Of a stretch of 64,000 nt of DNA, positions 1-10,795 are shown piece by piece. The translations under genes were made by a program, and so were the position numbers. This DNA is from Dermatemys mawii (Eukaryota > Chordata > Testudines > Dermatemydidae): positions 10,644,492 to 10,708,491 of the forward strand of contig ML677374.1 in assembly GCA_007922305.1 (NCBI GenBank), in the 5' to 3' direction. Position 1 is the first letter of the stretch; every line of letters begins with the position of its first letter. The notes below the pieces were generated by a model, which did not search any database, was not told the DNA's origin, and was given only the letters and a program-made list of their open reading frames with translations.

Positions 1-772
1 CCCTCACCCAACACCTTTAGGAGACAGGTAACTCATTTTCTGTTAAATGGTCTAAACTTCTTGGGATGGGGCACCCAACTTGGCCAAATTACATGGAGTA
101 TAGTATAAAGAGAACCACTGCTCATTAGACCAGTAGTTTTCAACCTGTGATTTCCAAAAGGGTCCATATCTTCATTCAAAATTTTTAGGGGTCCACAAAT
201 GAAAAAAGGTTTTAAACCACTAATTTAGACTAACCGAAGATCAGCAAAACTTGTTTTAAATTGAGTGAATCACAGACATGCACTGTCTACAGACCCTATA
301 ATTTCAAGTGATTTTCACACCTTTTTTTAAGTGGCAAATTGTTTGGGAAGACTGAAAACCATTCACACGGATAACTCTGGTCAATAGTATAAAGTGATCC
401 AGGAGTTCCATCAATACAGAGTCAGCCGTCACAGCTGATATTATGATGTCTTCTGTACGCTAAACAGAGGAACTACTAACAACGACGCGGGAATTCAGGT
501 TTTGGAGGCTTTATTTGTGCATACAGTTTGTAAAGCAGCTCAAAGAAAACAGCATGGGAGTTTTGAATCTACTCCACTGTTTTCCAGAACAGTAGTTTTA
601 TCAGTATTGTTCCTAACAGTGGAGATGACTCTAACCTTGTAACTATACAAGTATTGGATGGAGATCCACATACAAAGTAGTTATTGGATTATATTTGGTA
701 AACCATTACACCTTCTAAAAATCCATAAAGGGATATATTATACAGTAATGGTTAAAGACATATAAGAATTAC
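1..772 (-). other. RABGEF1: RABGEF1 intron (partial)
   Basis: This is intronic sequence downstream, on the minus strand, of the exon ending at 773; the next exon is off the left edge. It is AT-rich with no exon-like open frame. It contains a short hAT-type MITE at 131-222, listed separately. Nothing else in it is recognisable. Confidence 0.85.
131..222. mobile_element. Short hAT-type MITE with 8-bp target duplication
   Basis: The 92-bp element has inverted ends, CAGTAGTTTTCAACCT on the left and AGGTTTTAAACCACTA on the right. It is flanked by the near-identical octamers CATTAGAC (123-130) and ATTTAGAC (223-230). An 8-bp target duplication is the hAT superfamily signature, and the ends resemble the CAGTGGTTCTCAAACT termini common among vertebrate hAT MITEs. 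The interior has been reduced by deletion. Confidence 0.7.
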
Positions 773-939
773 CCTTCTTAGCTCCTGTCCTGGAAGACGC
801 ACTGAAGAATTTCTTCACGGTTGTCACCTTGCGTGTCTTTTCATTGGTTTTCTTTTCCTCGAACTTGGAAAAGGTAAGCGACTGTGCCCCTTGTGTACTC
901 TGACTACTAGCATAGGCTTCTTCCTCCTCACGCTGAAGT
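773..939 (-). CDS. RABGEF1: RABGEF1 coding exon 3 (second coding exon)
   Basis: This 167-nt exon encodes residues 60-115 of Rabex-5, the guanine nucleotide exchange factor for Rab5 on early endosomes. An acceptor (TTTTAATTTTAG, AG at 941-940) precedes it and a donor (GGGTAATT, GT at 772-771) follows. The first base completes Arg60, whose first two bases are in the exon at 1942-2126, and the last base starts a glycine codon. The first residues, LQREEEEAYASSQ, complete the inverted ubiquitin-interacting helix (MIU/IUIM) begun in the previous exon. The basic linker LTFSKFEEKKTNEKTRKVTT follows. The helical-bundle, Vps9 and coiled-coil parts of the protein lie off the left edge. I identified it from its close match to remembered vertebrate Rabex-5. 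Confidence 0.96.
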
Positions 940-1941
940 CTAAAATTAAAAGAATTTGGGACGATGTAGCTAGTTAGCACCAACAAAAATTAATATGCAC
1001 TGTCAAATCCACTATGCTTTCTGTTACCAGACTCTTTTGTCCCTCACTCACTCCACCCTCCTCGAATCAAGTTTTCTTCCAAACATCACTTCCTTGTCAT
1101 TTTATAAGTCTCTCCTTTCCTAACGGTCAACACAGTAAAAACCTTTGTCCTTTCACCTTAAGTGTAGCTCTTCAAGGAAGGGATAGTGTTTTATCAATCT
1201 TAAAGTACATTGTATTTACTATTCTAAACATTTTAATCACAAACAAAGAGCTTATCTGCTGCTTCAACATCCGCAGTGAAAAGTTATCACTTATTACAAG
1301 AATTTCTTACAGGTCCAACACCATGGTACTTGGACAGTTATAAAAATACTACCACTCTTACTGCCTGCCCCATCTATTCCCTCCCAAAGAGGCTATAGAT
1401 ATGTTTTGGTCTATGCCAATCTTGGTGACAAACAGTGAACTAAGTCACATTTTACAGTACAGGAACTATAAATTTCAGGTAATGCTGAAAATGGTGGCAT
1501 TTTTAATCCTTTTGCAACTGCCAGGACAAAAATATGAGCTGAGAAGTATAATCAGGTATAATTTATTTAATCAGCATCTGAGAAAAAAGATTGAAATCAA
1601 ATGGTCCTAAAAGGAGTTTGTACACTGCCAAGTATTAGTCATGGAATTCCAGACTTTATCATGTAGATTATGCAGGATATTTATTGGGCTTTTGTTTTGG
1701 TGTCCTTAGTCACCAAATAGCAATGTTCTTTTGAAGTGTTTTTTTACGCAAAAATGTCACAAATGACATTTCTTCCTTGGCATTAAAAATTTGATTCTGT
1801 CTTCTCCTTGAAAGCCCATAGCTGGCAACTGAAGGCAACAAAAGTAGAAAGGGGTAAAATGGACTATAAATAAAAGATGGCCATATTGTTTGACAAAACC
1901 ATCAGTCTACAAGGGACGAAGGAATAAAGAAGCATCTTTAC
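940..1941 (-). other. RABGEF1: RABGEF1 intron between the two coding exons
   Basis: This is a 1,002-bp intron with a GTAAAG donor and a TTTTAG acceptor on the minus strand. It interrupts an arginine codon (Arg60) inside the ubiquitin-binding helix. I see no repeat or RNA gene in it. Confidence 0.92.
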
Positions 1942-2126
1942 CGCTCTGCCAGCTCCCAGTCATCCTGAATCTGCTTCTGCCTTGCCTTATGGTACTCCTC
2001 TCTCCAGCACTTGGAGCAGAAGCCCTGCCAAGCAGGGTTTCCATAGTAACCACATCCTTTCTTGCACAGTAGCTCTGACTGATCAAGGTGAATTCCTCTG
2101 CGTTCAGACTTTAGGCTCATTTCTTC
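1942..2126 (-). CDS. RABGEF1: RABGEF1 coding exon 2 with start codon (A20 zinc finger)
   Basis: This exon carries the Rabex-5 start codon (ATG at 2120-2118) after six 5'-UTR bases. It opens at acceptor TTTCTTTTTAAATAG (AG at 2128-2127) and closes at donor CGGTAAAG. It encodes the A20-type zinc finger: ligands Cys19, Cys23, Cys35 and Cys38 are visible, with the Tyr25-Tyr26 pair used for ubiquitin binding in the family. It then encodes the first half of the MIU helix, including Ala58, the residue known to contact ubiquitin. In the cell this N-terminus binds ubiquitin and has E3-ligase activity, directing Rab5 activation to ubiquitinated cargo. The ATG is the first in frame and matches the known mammalian start. 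Confidence 0.97.
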
Positions 2127-2694
2127 CTATTTAAAAAGAAAGGGGTTAAAGAACAGAAGAGAAACTTGTTGACAGACTGTTAAAGAAATCCAATGAAAAT
2201 ACTTTGATAAAGAAGTAAATATTCTGAAGAGAGTCTTACAGAGAGAAGCTATCCTCTCTCTAATTACTGATGAATTCAAGTAGTAAAAACAAAGGCTAGA
2301 AGAGCCAAGGTAATTTTCACTAGTTAGAACACCCTCATCTGATGGTTATACAGTCATATAGTACCAACACAGTCACAGGATTAATGTAAATGTATACAGC
2401 TTTTGTCAATGTAAAGTTCTACGTACAGGTTAACTATTAAAACAGGAGGTCTGATTCTTCACTGTCTTGTACCTTGTGTACAACTCCGAAAAAAATGTAA
2501 AAGAGCACCAAAGCAGAACACTCCACTTTCACCAGGGTAGTGTGTGGGTATGAGTAATTACACAACATGCAAGACAGTAGAATGTCAAACATAGTAAAAT
2601 ACATGGGTCCTTAATGAACAGATACAGGATGTATTTGTATTTACTAGATTTGTATTTAGAATATAGCTGTCTCTGAAGAAGTGAAACTAATGAG

Positions 2695-2830
2695 CAGGGC
2701 CCTACCAAATTCACAGCCATGAAAAACACATCACGGACCGTGAAATCTGGTGTCCCCACATGAAATTTGGTCTTTTGTATGCTTTTACCCTATACTGTAC
2801 AGATTTCACAGGGAATTAAATTTGGCTAAA
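2695..2830. repeat. Fragment of dispersed DNA element (CCCTACCAAATTCA end)
   Basis: The sequence beginning GGGCCCTACCAAATTCA and continuing with a CATGAAAAAC-type stretch matches, in the opposite orientation, the right end of the complete element at 57638-58395 (TTTTCATGGCTG...GGTAGGGCCCTA). Only one end is present, so this copy is truncated. Confidence 0.6.
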
Positions 2831-3084
2831 ATACCATAGAATGGAAATAAATTGTGTAAATGTCTTTACTTTGTTAGGGCAGCTTGTTCCATGGATGTTT
2901 CACAGTGATGGAACAGTTATCTGTCAGATAACTTCATTCTACTTATAACTGCTTCGCTTCGTTTCTGACAAAACCAACGTAAATTCACTTATGACTCTAA
3001 ACATAAGCAACTCAGTATTAAAGCACTATGCATATATTAATGTTAGAGCTTGGATTTGAACATCCTCACCCTAAATTATCATCA

Positions 3085-3165
3085 GAGGGGTAGCTGTGTA
3101 GTCTGGATCTGCAAAAGCAACAGAGTCTTGCAGTACCCTATAGACTAACACTCTTAATGAGGAGA
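3085..3165. repeat. SINE-like fragment, same family as the 34.8-35.7 kb cluster
   Basis: The fragment carries degraded versions of the family landmarks: a GTGTAGTCTGGATCTGCAAAAG head, then AACAGAGTC, then CCCTATAGACTAACA. These correspond to the better-preserved copies at 34815-34935 and 35234-35360. Confidence 0.55.
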
Positions 3166-6100
3166 GAGAATCCAAACCAATATCAGCAACACTGTGTTTT
3201 GCAGGAGACTGCTTGCCTGCAGCTCGATTGTTTTCTGTGAATCACTCATTTTAATAAACCAATATCTTTCAGGATTTTCTGTAGCACATGAAAAAGTTAA
3301 TATTGTACCGAGGCTCATTTTTTCCCTAATTTACAAAAGAAAATGTTCAAAAGCGCAAAGGCCTTAAGCTTTTTTTGCTCAAATGAAATTATTTCAGTGA
3401 AGTGCTTAAAAAGATGAAAGTGTACAACTTTCTGAAACTCCCCCCCTTTGCCAAGATAAAACAGTGTCAGACTGACTTTGGGTGAACAACATGAAACCTA
3501 GGGCCTGGTTTTCAGAAGCGTTGATCACTTTCAGTGTCCAGCCAGAATTTCACTGGTTCATCTCCTTGAGGTTGGAGGGAAAAGGAGAAGAGGACAGTGG
3601 GGAAATCAGATTCTGAAGTGTCTCAGGTTGGATGTCCAAACTTAGTGGACTCTTGAAAATTTTGGTCTTAGAAGTTTGCAAAAAGGGCTCAACTGTCCAA
3701 AATTTGGCTATCCAAAAAGGGCCCTTCCCACAATCATATTTGTATAAATTCCCAAGGCCATATTTGTCAGTTCTGTACAACAGGCACAGAAATAGCAATG
3801 ATCCTTCTTCCGGGAAATTATACATTTTGTGCTAAGAATAAAGTTCTCTCAAGAGGAACAAGAGGCTATATTTTATCAGTTTTCATATGGAACACAGATT
3901 GCAAAATATCTACAAACAGCACCAAACCCATGATAGATCTACGAAAATTACCAGAACTCCTACAAAAAAATCATGCTGTGGCCTCAGCCTTTATATAATG
4001 TAAAGAAAGGGCACCTTCATCATAAAAATAGAATTTATCATGCAAAATTTATTTTGTGTGCACATAAAAGACTAAGATTACGTAATGGCATCCTTTTCAG
4101 TTACATAATCAAAATAAATTGCAGAATACATCTGTGTTTACAGAGACTGAAGGCAAAATTGTGACTTCAGGAAAAGTACCCTAACACATCCATACTAGTT
4201 CTAGAATTTATCATGTAAAAGTCATACTTCAATCATATTATTTTCTGCCATCTTTCTTTTAAGTAACCTTTACTAGCCTTTTCCTTCCAAGAAGCAGAAT
4301 AGTTAAATAAATTCACCCTCACAGTCAATGAAACTGATGACAGTCCTACAATATAACAGTTTATTATTCAGACAGTATTTAAACTCTGTTTAGGGTCATC
4401 TTTGCACAGCAGAACAAAAACTAACCCAAAAATCAGGCAGAGTTAAGCAGAAATGAACATGTATTATGAGATCCTGGTCTTCTGGGATAGCGTATGTACA
4501 AGTCAATTATGTAATGACTACAACACATGAAAAACAGTTCCTTAACATAAGCAAAAATTCTGCACTTTTTTAAGGTCAAAGAAGTGACTTCATAGCAGTG
4601 CAGTAGATGTTAACAATGGTATTTCAATTACAGATTCAAACAAACGTTTCCTCTTTTTAAATATGCGTGAAAGTCAAAAAAACAAAAACAAAAAACCCAC
4701 ACCCGAACAGGCTAGTAGGAAAAGGTAAGCCATCCACTTACATATTAAATTAGTCACACTAAGTGTATGCCAGCATTTAAAATTTATTAAAACCCAGCAG
4801 TAATACACCATGTGGCCCAACATGCTTACCATTTGACTCACGAATCCCTTTCTTCCATCTCCAGAAACATGCAAAGAGACTGAGAAGTATTCCTGAATTC
4901 TATCACATTCCTTAGTGACAATCCAGATTGCTCTTTCAATCGGACTGATCTGCCCAAATTCCAGATTTTTTTTTTTTTTTAAGTCTAACCTCTATGGCAT
5001 TATTCATGTTTTGGAATGAATTTCACTAGGGACATTATTAATTCTTTTAATTAAACTGGTCAAAAATGTTATAAAAATGTTATAAAGGAAGTTTTTTGAA
5101 CTCTTGGTTCAAAACAAATAACAGGACTGCCTGACTCATATTCTGGGTGCTAAGCATTAAACCTCAGAGCAGAATGAGAACAGGGAAGGTGAGGAAGACT
5201 GAATACACATGAACCCATCCCCAAACAGACCAAGACAATGAAAACAGAAATTTTCAAAAAGGAGAAAGGCGTCCATTAGAAATCAAGCGTTTCTTTGGCT
5301 AAGCCTGTGTTAAACAGTAATGTCATTACCAGTAGTGTCTTCAGAAGACTGATTATGAACCTCAAGTAATTTTCTTTTAATTAAATGCCACAAGTCTATG
5401 AGATTGAAGTAACTAGCCATTTTATTTCCAATCACTATTCAAATATTTATTCAATTCAGAACAGCAATCACTGAACTGCATGGCACACAAATTTCTTATA
5501 AGTCATAAGTGCTTAAGTATTCATGATTCACCCACTACTCTACAATAATCATTTAGGCATGTACTTGTAATTATGTACTTGTAATAAACTAGGAACTAGT
5601 TTCCTCCACAAAAGGGAAGAACAAGATGACACAAATATTTTCCATCCATGTTTCTATAAGAACTAACAAGTAACTTCAAAAACAAGCTAACATCAATCTA
5701 ATCATACAGTAACCATCTTGTTCAGCACCAGCACTGAATCACCCAATCAGCAACCAATTCACACTAAAAATATTAAGAAATTAGATACACAACAACCAAG
5801 TTTATTTTCTTGTATATTTACTGTAGCCCACTGAATGTATGTTCATTAGAGAGTCAAAAGATTTTACTAAAATCATTTTATCTTTTATCCAGAATTCAAA
5901 CGACTGCTCAAACACTACTTTAAAGCAACAATGCCAGGTAAGAATATTGGTAACAACATGGAAATGAAGCATCACAGAAAGATTTCGTAACAATATTTCC
6001 AAAGGAAGTTACGTCCACTGTTTAGCATTTTTGGAATCCAATGTGCTGGTCACCAGGCTTCACAAATTTTATAAATCTTAGTGAACATAATTCACTATTT

Positions 6101-7848
6101 GTTTCAACTCTAAAACAATAATTTAAAAAGTTATATGTAAATAGAACACCACCCCCAGCAGTGCTGACAGTGCAAACTAAAACCACAATTTAATCTGTCT
6201 GCATGCCAACTATCTGCATATCTTATTATGGGATCTCAGATTTTTCTCAGCTACCATCATTAATGATGAATATTTTATGCATCACAGAGGGCAACGAATA
6301 TAGTGAATTAACAGATCACACCCAGTGTCTACATCTTGAACCTGTGTGCCTCATACAGAAAAGGAGGCAAATTAAATCCCATGCAATGTCTAAAAATTGC
6401 TTCCTGCCATGACTGAGAAGAAAGGAAACAAGTAATTCAGTATCATATTAAATATGCATTTTAAAATAAATTTTGATCCAAAAATCCAGACAGACGATAA
6501 CCTTTTGATGTGTCAGTTATTCTATTCCACATATATAATCAAAATGCTAAATAAATCATTATGCTGCTTGCCTGCTTGAGGGCAGGAGGAGCAGTTTTAA
6601 GGAGCTGACATCTGATATCCAACTCTTAGTGTATGTATTTGAATATTATTTAGCACAATCTTAATTTCTCTGACCTCTAACAAATGCCATCATCTAAGTA
6701 TCAGCTCTCCTTGGAAACTTAATCAGGACTCCTTAGCTGGGTTCAGAATATCCCAAGTTTACCTTGTTTTTTTCTTATACAATGGGTCAAAACGTCTAGC
6801 TATCCAGGAACACTCAGTACAGAATTAAAATAAAACTCGTCGATGAAAAATGATTAGCTTGAAAAATATATTAGATGACCAATTTATATTGTTAATATGC
6901 CATTTGAATTACGCTATTTATCCCTTCCAAACTTTGCTTTTAAATGAATAATCTAACCAAAAAAGCATAATTGTATGTCTTCTTAAAATACCTGACCTCT
7001 AAATAAAAATTCAGGGGAAGGTCAACGATACAACCTTTCACGTTGAGATCATCAATTTAGTTTTGGTCCACATCAGTAATGGTTCCAGTCTTGCTTCTAA
7101 TGGTCACATGTTTACATTGTAAAAGCCATGACAACTATTGGCAACTGGAAGAATCAGTAGAAGCACTAAGTATCTGGCAAGGGAGTGCACTAGCCATTAA
7201 GACTGCACTACTCTTTCAACCCTAGAAGTGCTCCCCTGAAGGCCAGGATTCAAGTACTTGCAGTGCTGTAGAAACTTGTACTGGAGCTGCCCCAACTGTA
7301 CTTGTCCTGTGTTTAAACAGATAACTTCAGTTTCCAGAGCTGTCATTCTATAGTTTCTATGAACACTAAATGCATGTGTAAGTTACAAAAAAAGAAGAAT
7401 TATTTTATATACAGGGAATTAGATTAAAATGGCTATCATAGAAATGGACAGGTGAGTAAACTGTTTGGGCTAGTAAGTGTTCATAACAAATTTTCAAGGC
7501 TGGACCAGTTGTTATTTGAATGATTAAATTGCATTATTTGTCAACCAAGAATAGAAGAGACAATAGAAAAATTTTCCAGGATGCCCTTGGGAAGTCAGGA
7601 TGAAGAAATAGCCTGAAGTGTGCAATGTGTGAAAGAAGTTTATTCCCCCCTCCCCAGAGTTAACGCAAGAGAAAAAAATTACCTGAAGTTTATTCCATGC
7701 AATGTCTATGTTTCCCTATAAACCAGCCTGTTCATAGGAAGTACCAGATACTCTAAAAAAGAAAAGGCACAGCACCTCATTACAGAGCAGCCTGTCAAAA
7801 AATCAGAAATGGACAGCAATGACAAAGGCTATCGCTATGGCTACACTG

Positions 7849-7878
7849 AACGGCACTTGCAGCAACGGCACTTGCAGC
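7849..7878. repeat. Perfect 15-bp tandem duplication
   Basis: AACGGCACTTGCAGC occurs twice back to back with no mismatch. It lies in RABGEF1 intron 1. The frame across it can be read as NGTCS repeated, but no supported exon exists here, so it is most simply a recent replication-slippage duplication. Confidence 0.85.
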
Positions 7879-8329
7879 AACGTGTGGGGTATGTGTATTG
7901 CTACATGCAGCAGTGAGAAGTTGCATCCATGCTGTGGTATGGAGCTCCACATCAGTGAAAAGCTCTGGCTAGGGGCAGGTAGTAGGGAAACACTCGGCAG
8001 CAGAGGAACGCTGGAGCCTTTTCCCACTACTACTTCTCTGCTAGAGTCTTTCCCCACAACAGGGAGCTGTGAAGGCAGCTCTAGGCAGAAGCTTGATATA
8101 CGCCTATGACACACAAACCTTGGCTTCACTGATGTTTTTGACAGCACTTGTACAGCCTGCTGCACCAATAAAGTATTTTGAACAGTCAACCAGAAAGATC
8201 AAACAATGTTTCACCAGTATTGTCACAAGTTATTATTTATATCATCATACAACCTAGAGGTCCCCACTAAGACAGAGGCCCCAGTGGACTAGGCACCATA
8301 CAAAGTAAGAGACAGTTCCTGTCCCAGCG

Positions 8330-8530
8330 AGATTAGTGTCTAGCTGGGCAACACATAGAAAAAAGGAAGTTTTCCCATTTCACAGACGGGGAGAGGAATT
8401 AAAGTCCAGAGAGGCTCAAGATTTGGACAGAGATCTGCTAAAGGTCACCCAGAGTCTGCAGCAGAGCTGGGAACTGAAACCAGGGCGGCAGAGCCCCAGG
8501 CTAGTGCATTAACCACAACCCCAGCCCTCC
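8330..8530 (+). repeat. MIR-family SINE
   Basis: The order of motifs follows the MIR core and 3' region: CCCATTTCACAGACGGGGAG, then AGAGAGGCTCAAG, then AAGGTCACCCAGAGTCTGCA, then GCAGAGCTGGGAACTGAA, then GCTAGTGCATTAACCAC. MIR is an ancient amniote SINE. This copy lies immediately outside the RABGEF1 CpG island. Confidence 0.75.
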
Positions 8531-8549
8531 CTGACGCCAACTCGCTCAG

Positions 8550-9260
8550 TTCAGGCTCCCTGTGAGCGGGATGGCGCTGGGGCGTGCAGCCCCTGGGGGC
8601 CCCATGCCCCCGGGGACTCCCGGCACAGCCGCCCCAGCACTGAGTCTACGGTCTTCCCCGCCCTGACCCCGCTCCGGGCAAGGAGGGGCTCGCCAGGGTG
8701 GCTCAGGGCGAGCTCGTGACAGGACCCTGGGGGAAAACCCGTGTCCATGGCGAGGGGATGGGAGGGGCCCCCCTATGGGGTCAGGGACACAACCCCCCCA
8801 CCCCGGTAACTGGGTCAGGGCAGGCTCAGCGCTGTCCTGACCCCCCCACGGCCCGGGACAGCCCCACTCTCCGCCACCCCAGGAGCTGGCAAGTCCCCGC
8901 GACGCCCCGGCCGAGAGGAGGAGCCCGGCCCCGGCCCCGGCCCCGCCGCCCTGGGGGGGCCGCAACACCTGCCCCGCCCCACCGGCCGCTCCCTCTCGCG
9001 GGGGACAGGAGACCCTCAGCGACGCAGGTTCACCGGCCGACCCCTCCCCCCCTCCGCTCACCTCACCGGGGCTCCCGAGCGCCAGCGGCGTCTCAGCCCC
9101 ACTCCGGCCCCTGCAGCGGCGCCGCCTAAAAACGCGACTCCCACCTCAGGCCGGTTCGGCAGGGCCGCGGCCGCTGCGTCAGCGCGCATGCGTGCAGCGG
9201 CATCACTTCCGGGTAACTCCGGCAGGGCGGGGCCCTGAGCGAAAGGGGCGGGGTTAAGGA
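8550..9260 (-). promoter_or_regulatory. RABGEF1: CpG-island promoter and probable non-coding exon 1 of RABGEF1
   Basis: This is a dense GC/CpG block in otherwise AT-rich DNA. On its upstream side relative to minus-strand transcription it holds a compact housekeeping-type site cluster: TGCGTCA (9175-9181, ATF/AP-1-like), CGCGCATGCGTG (9183-9194, NRF1), ACTTCCGGGT (9205-9214, ETS/GABP) and GC boxes GGGCGGGGC near 9224-9233 and 9245-9255. The likely start site is around 9150-9200. A 5'-UTR exon can end at either of two overlapping donors, CCCCG|GTGAGG (last base 9067) or GTGAG|GTGAGC (last base 9062), and would splice to 2126. The position relative to RABGEF1 and the sites support promoter identity. 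The exact start site is inferred. Confidence 0.8.
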
Positions 9261-9409
9261 GAGTGGGCGGAGCACCTGGGGGAGGTGGCTGAATGGGGCG
9301 GAGGGGGGGGCCTGGGCAATGGCCCTGTCCCAGCTAGGGGAGGAGGGCTGAGGGTTAAGCCTCCCCCGATTCTGGCAGTGCTTTGCAATGGGATGTTGCA
9401 GACAGCAGG

Positions 9410-9640
9410 GCCTGGGGCAGTTCTCACACTTCATAGCAGCACGACCCCCTTCCCACAACACAGTTATGACGTGACCCCCAGCTGGGGGCACAGGAACCTG
9501 AAGCCTGAACCCCGCTGCCCAGGTGGGGGTTGAGCTCAGGCTTCAGCCCCAAGTTCCAGCCATTCAATGCTGGCCCCAGTCATCCTATTAAAAGGGGGGT
9601 GCAAGCCCCTTAGGGTCCTGCAGCACAGTCTGAGAACAGG
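9410..9640. repeat. GC-rich element fragment with hAT-like end
   Basis: Next to the RABGEF1 promoter is a block with the wording typical of reptile hAT-derived repeats: TTATGACGTGACCCCC, then CCTGAAGCCTGAACCCC, ending CAGCACAGTCTGAGAAC. The terminal AGTCTGAGAAC resembles the GTTCTCAAACT hAT terminus in reverse. I cannot see a matching left end or target duplication. Confidence 0.45.
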
Positions 9641-9655
9641 CAGGGTGGTGTCAAG

Positions 9656-9945
9656 GCTGGCTGGTCTTCACTAAGGGGAGGGGTCGACTGAAGATATGCA
9701 ACTTCAGCTACGTGAATAACGTAGCTGAAGTTGGCGTATCTTCAGCCAACTTACCTGCCGTCCTCATGGCGGTGGTGGTCGGCAGCGCGCTCCTCCATCG
9801 ACTCCAGCTTGCGGCGAGCTGGAGTTACGAAGTAGACGGGGCTCCCTTGGCGATTGATTTCTCACTTCTTAATGAGACACGAGATATCGATCGCCAAAAA
9901 ATTGATTGCTACCCCCAATTCAGCGGATAGTGAAGACATACCCTC
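9656..9945. mobile_element. Fold-back MITE, probably Harbinger-like
   Basis: The outer ends are GGTCTTCACTA on the left and TAGTGAAGACATACCC on the right. An internal snap-back pairs GCAACTTCAGCTACGT with ACGTAGCTGAAGTTGGC. A second palindromic region lies around CGAGATATCGATCG near 9880-9895. The right terminus resembles the GGGTATGTCT end of the element at 20014. Many CpG sites survive in it. It lies about 400 bp upstream of the RABGEF1 promoter. Confidence 0.6.
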
Positions 9946-10569
9946 AGGCCTTACTGCTGTGGGGGCACAGGGTGATCTCCAGCTGCTCCAAGAAGTTGCT
10001 GTATCATATGTCACCATAGGGTGATGCATCTGTCCCCTCCTAAGAGCTCCAACAATTCCCGGAGACATTTCATTGATGTGCCAGACAGAGAGAGTTTCAC
10101 TAAAATCTTTAATAGCCCTTAAAATAAGGGCTGGTAGCAAATGAGTGAATAAAGAGGGCTCCTACAATAGGTCATCCAAGCTATGAAAGAGGATGCATTA
10201 ATCAGTGTTACCAAGCAGATAATGTGGAATAATGATCCTTCCATTGACAAAACATTTTGGCTGCTGCCTCTTTCCAAGCTGCAACGTGTGGATGTAAATG
10301 CTCACGTCACTAATGGTGTTTTACCAGAGTGAGAGCGTTATTACATCGCTTTTAAAGTCTGAGATCAGTCACTATTGTTTTTGGTGCACGTGCTAAACCA
10401 GAACAGAAATTAAGGGGTGTAACAGTCTGTAAGATTATGACTGTCATTGTAAAGAATGTTCGTATGCAATTTGAACCTAGGATTATTTTCTATCGTATAG
10501 GCAGGCAGCATAGTGACAGTAATTTCAACTACTAAAAGCACAAGCCCACCAGTTAAGGAGTTTATAGTA

Positions 10570-10795
10570 CAGGGGTTTTCAAACTGGGGGTCAGGACCCA
10601 TGAGGGAGTCACAAGGCTATTACATGTATAGGAAGGGCTTGAGCTGATAGACTCCACCGCAAACCCCTTTACCTCCAGCATTTATAATGGAGTTAAATAT
10701 GAAAAAAAACATGTTTTAAATTTAAGGGATGGGGACTGTACTGAGAGGCTTGGTATGTGAAAGGGGTCACCCATACAAAAGTTTGAGAACCATGT
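10570..10795. mobile_element. hAT-type MITE with 8-bp target duplication
   Basis: The 226-bp element begins CAGGGGTTTTCAAACTGG and ends AGTTTGAGAACCATGT, which are imperfect inverted repeats. The flanking octamers TTATAGTA (10562-10569) and GTATAGTA (10796-10803) differ at one base, as expected for an aged hAT target duplication. Confidence 0.8.

Larger units (their letters stand above)
2127..9061 (-). other. RABGEF1: RABGEF1 first intron (5'-UTR intron)
   Basis: This is about 6.9 kb between the acceptor before the start-codon exon and the probable donor in the CpG island. It is mostly unique AT-rich sequence. The repeats I recognise are fragments at 2695-2830 and 3085-3165 and a MIR at 8330-8530, plus a poly-T run near 4967-4980. 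Several chance open frames exist, but none has splice sites or known homology. Confidence 0.75.

Noticed and set aside
8546..9533. Long open frames on both strands in the 8.5-9.5 kb GC-rich block
   Set aside because: They arise from low stop-codon density in a CpG island and adjoining GC-rich repeat. No homology or splice logic supports them.
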